Positions 6,599 to 8,112 of a stretch of DNA of 8,112 nucleotides are shown in pieces (positions within the stretch are counted from its first letter, which is position 1; each line of letters opens with the position of its first letter). The stretch comes from Planctomycetota bacterium (GTDB lineage Bacteria; Planctomycetota; Phycisphaerae; Phycisphaerales; SM1A02). The notes beneath the pieces were generated by a model, which worked only from the letters and a program-made list of their open reading frames with translations, made no database searches and was not told the origin of the DNA. The stretch lies in the NCBI GenBank assembly GCA_009924765.1, contig RFQW01000057.1:1-8112 (forward strand). Reading direction: 5' to 3'. The position numbers and the translations under genes are program-made.

Positions 6599-6634
6599 AA
6601 AAAGAACACCGCCCGGCGCTTGGCCGGGCGGTGT
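6599..6634 (-). terminator. Intrinsic terminator after the PEP-CTERM-like gene
   Basis: A perfect 12-bp GC-rich stem (6606-6617 with 6623-6634) encloses a 5-base loop. On the minus strand it is followed at once by TTCTTTTT. It begins 29 bp after the TGA of the gene ending at 6663, so it ends that transcript. The reverse direction lacks a T-tract, so it acts one way only. Confidence 0.92.
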
Positions 6635-6662
6635 GTGGGGTCGGAGTCAATCGACCAGCGAA

Positions 6663-7487
6663 TCAGTCGCGGCGACGGCGGGCGATCAGGCCAGCCAGAC
6701 CAACCAGCGCAGCCGCACCGGGTGCCGGCAGCAGGGTGCCGTTCACCAGGACGTTGTCGATGCGAGCGGTGCCGCCGGCCTGATACGCGCCGGAGCTGTT
6801 CACCGGGTCAACCAGCGCGCGGATGCGCACGATCACCTCGAGCGCATTGCTGGCCGACGAGTCGAGGTTGTACGAACTGTTGAACGCCGACTGGCTGGTG
6901 GAGCTGGACCATGCGGTCGTGCCGCTGCCGGTCGCTCCAGCAACGATGACCGAGTAGCTGGCGTTCAGGGTGGAGAACGAGCTGCCACCGTTCGTGCTCA
7001 TCTCGATGATCCAAGTCGCCGGACCGGTCGAGCTGCGAGTCATGTCGAACGAGAAACTGATTCCGCTATAGCCCGTGGTGTCGAACTTGGCCTGGTAGTA
7101 GTCGCCAGCCTTCCACACGTTGCTGCTGAACGCGTAGGCGCTGCCATTGCCGGCGGGGGCGGTGTACGAGGTGGCGTTTGCGCCGCTCGATGCCAGCTGG
7201 TGCGTGCTGCTCAGCTCAAAGCCGGCCTGCAACTTCTTCGCTCCGCTGTCCGCGCGGCCAGCCATCGCTGCATCCCACGTGGTGCCGCCGGTGTTGGGGT
7301 TGGCGTTGTAGGTGCCGTCGCTGTTCACCGCCAGAGGCACCTTGAAGAAGGTGCCGGTCGGCACGTTGCCCGTACCGGTGGGGAAGGCGCACGGAACGGT
7401 CCAGCCAGCCATGAGGTCAGCGCTCGCAAAGGCCGAAAGGCTGGCAGCGGCCACAGCAGCAACGACCGAAAGTCGGTTAGAAACCAT
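6663..7487 (-). CDS. Secreted PEP-CTERM-like surface protein, body of unknown function
   Basis: This exported protein has 274 residues. Seen: a signal peptide MVSNRLSVVAAVAAASLSAFASA, with cleavage expected after residue 23. A Ser/Thr/Asn/Gly-rich body follows with beta-strand character, including GYSGISFSFDMTRSSTGPATWIIEMSTNGGSSF in the middle and ARIDNVLVNGTLLP near the end. A C-terminal sorting tail covers about 253-274: LPAPG, a hydrophobic run AAALVGLAGLIA, then RRRRD. That tripartite tail is the PEP-CTERM type read by exosortase-like enzymes, in the Pro-Ala-Pro form seen in planctomycetes. The ATG at 7487 is chosen because it begins a textbook signal peptide and has GGAG 10 bases upstream; the open frame extends to 7643 but those residues are unlike coding sequence. 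The role may be a cell-surface or matrix protein. It is monocistronic and ends at a strong terminator. Confidence 0.85.
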   Translation of the reverse strand: MVSNRLSVVAAVAAASLSAFASADLMAGWTVPCAFPTGTGNVPTGTFFKVPLAVNSDGTYNANPNTGGTTWDAAMAGRADSGAKKLQAGFELSSTHQLASSGANATSYTAPAGNGSAYAFSSNVWKAGDYYQAKFDTTGYSGISFSFDMTRSSTGPATWIIEMSTNGGSSFSTLNASYSVIVAGATGSGTTAWSSSTSQSAFNSSYNLDSSASNALEVIVRIRALVDPVNSSGAYQAGGTARIDNVLVNGTLLPAPGAAALVGLAGLIARRRRD

Positions 7488-7497
7488 TTGGGATTGA

Positions 7498-7501
7498 CTC
7501 C
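7498..7501 (-). promoter_or_regulatory. Shine-Dalgarno of the PEP-CTERM-like gene
   Basis: GGAG on the minus strand, 10 bases before the ATG at 7487. It supports this start over those further upstream. Confidence 0.5.
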
Positions 7502-7527
7502 GAGAGGGGGGAAAGGGAGAAAGGGAA
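7502..7527 (+). other. 26-base uninterrupted purine tract
   Basis: Every base from 7502 to 7527 on the plus strand is A or G, with runs of six, three and three G. It lies just upstream of the start of the minus-strand surface-protein gene, so its messenger would carry a pyrimidine-only leader segment. The rest of the 143-bp divergent spacer (7488-7630) holds a weak inverted repeat and possible promoters. Confidence 0.85.
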
Positions 7528-7593
7528 TGCCCTCCGAGGGAAGCGGAGGACCGTCCCAAAGTAGGCCGAATTGGGGCGGAAGCAAAGTTTCCG

Positions 7594-7622
7594 TTGGCAT
7601 TTACGCCAAATTGGAGAAGAAT
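7594..7622 (+). promoter_or_regulatory. Candidate promoter of the plus-strand secreted-protein gene, with an inverted repeat
   Basis: TTGGCA (7594-7599, 5 of 6 to the -35 consensus) is followed after 17 bp by AAGAAT (7617-7622, 4 of 6 to the -10). The start point would fall at about 7630, next to the ATG at 7631. The -35 lies inside a short inverted repeat TTGGC-N6-GCCAA (7594-7609). GGAGAAG at 7613-7619 could instead be a ribosome binding site, which would require a start point further upstream; the two readings exclude each other. Confidence 0.3.
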
Positions 7623-7630
7623 GGGGGCAC

Positions 7631-8112
7631 ATGCGACCCCCACGATTCGCCGCGGCTCTTGCCAGCCTGGCTGCCTTGGCCATTTCGGCCGTCTCCAGCG
7701 CCCAATTGTCGCTGCTGCTGGTGCCCGACACCGGCGACACCAGCAAGCCCATTCTGGGCGACCGCATCTGCGCCTTCAGCCCGGTTGATGGGTCGCTGGT
7801 CAACGCCAACTTTGTGCCCAAGGACGGCCGCATGAAGCAGGTGAACAAGGTGGTGCAGACCCCCTGGAACACCCTGCTGATGACCGATTTCGACGCGCAG
7901 GCGATCTGGGAGTATGGCCTGGACGGGTTGTACATCCGCACCTTCCTAAGCACCTCGCAGATGACTGGTGGACTCACGCCGGGCGTTGGTGAGGGTCTGC
8001 AGGGTCTGTGCATCGCCTACGGCAAGATCTGGTTCATCTTCACCGACTCGCTGTGCAACGGATGCACGCCTGCGCCAATGCCCGGCGATGACAACGCCGT
8101 GTGGAGCATCGA
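7631..8112 (+). CDS. Exported protein, possibly beta-propeller-like (partial, N-terminal 160 residues)
   Basis: The frame is open from ATG 7631 through the right edge of the window, so the C-terminus is missing. Seen: a signal peptide MRPPRFAAALASLAALAISAVSSAQ with cleavage expected after SSA (residue 24). The mature start LSLLLVPDTGDTSKPILGDRICAFSPVDGSLVNANFVP is followed by repeated strand-like units: WNTLLMTDFDAQAIWEYGLDGLYIRTF and GLQGLCIAYGKIWFIFTDSL. This pattern of a value, a D-x-G turn and an aromatic strand recalls secreted planctomycete proteins that read like NHL or WD-type propellers, but that is inference. CNGC at about 144-147 could form a disulfide after export. An overlapping ATG at 7621 lies in another frame that closes soon and lacks a signal peptide. 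The gene is divergent from the PEP-CTERM-like gene. Confidence 0.75.
   Translation, partial: MRPPRFAAALASLAALAISAVSSAQLSLLLVPDTGDTSKPILGDRICAFSPVDGSLVNANFVPKDGRMKQVNKVVQTPWNTLLMTDFDAQAIWEYGLDGLYIRTFLSTSQMTGGLTPGVGEGLQGLCIAYGKIWFIFTDSLCNGCTPAPMPGDDNAVWSI

Noticed and set aside
7532..7551. Short inverted repeat CCTCCG/CGGAGG in the divergent spacer
   Set aside because: The 6-bp stem has no T-tract, competes with other pairings in GC-rich DNA, and is too short to call a terminator or operator.
7488..7643. Upstream start for the surface protein at 7643
   Set aside because: It would place 52 unlikely residues before a clean signal peptide and would overlap the divergent gene start at 7631.
6321..7835. 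A 504-codon open frame on the plus strand across the small gene and the surface-protein gene
   Set aside because: It runs through the terminator hairpin and an intergenic spacer, with low-complexity Arg/Gly/Ala content. The minus-strand genes have signal peptide, sorting tail and normal composition.
1..8112. CRISPR arrays, tRNA or rRNA genes, insertion sequences, prophage or toxin-antitoxin modules
   Set aside because: No spaced repeat arrays, transposase frames, terminal repeats or structural-RNA sequence were seen; the only exact repeat is the 2 x 15 bp pair.

Overview
The window is GC-rich, gene-dense bacterial DNA. Two features suggest a planctomycete, most likely a relative of the Phycisphaerae. 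One is a secreted protein ending in a Pro-Ala-Pro-Gly / hydrophobic / poly-Arg tail, the PEP-CTERM variant common in that group. The other is an Rrf2-type regulator beginning MYGKQTERAIAALSRLAEV, a form I associate with the same group. This placement rests on family resemblance, not on a marker gene, and is moderate at best.

Region 1 (about 1-5622, minus strand) is a compact arn operon for 4-amino-4-deoxy-L-arabinose (Ara4N) modification of lipid A. Transcription runs right to left in the order arnB, arnC, arnA, arnD, arnT, the same order as in enterobacteria. Gene junctions are tight: a 4-bp ATGA overlap for arnB/arnC, then gaps of 12, 7 and 10 bp. Catalytic residues are preserved in ArnA (both domains), ArnB and ArnD, so the set looks functional. 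ArnA oxidatively decarboxylates UDP-glucuronate to the 4-keto pentose; ArnB aminates it; the ArnA N-domain formylates the amine; ArnC loads the sugar on undecaprenyl phosphate; ArnD deformylates it; ArnT moves Ara4N to lipid A. arnT runs off the left edge. No arnE/arnF flippase or UDP-glucose dehydrogenase gene is visible.

Region 2 (5623-5768) is a 146-bp divergent control region between arnB and an Rrf2/IscR-like regulator gene on the plus strand. It holds a perfect 2 x 15 bp tandem repeat, a near-palindrome, and candidate -10 boxes so close to both start codons that the transcripts may be leaderless. The regulator keeps three cysteines spaced nearly as in IscR, so redox or iron control of lipid A modification is an attractive but unproven idea.

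Region 3 (6267-6665) holds a 99-residue gene of unknown function, convergent with the regulator, and a strong intrinsic terminator belonging to the next gene.

Region 4 (6663-8112) has two divergent genes for exported proteins around a 143-bp spacer: a PEP-CTERM-like surface protein (minus) and a signal-peptide protein of possible beta-propeller type (plus, cut by the right edge). No RNA gene, insertion sequence or CRISPR array was seen.
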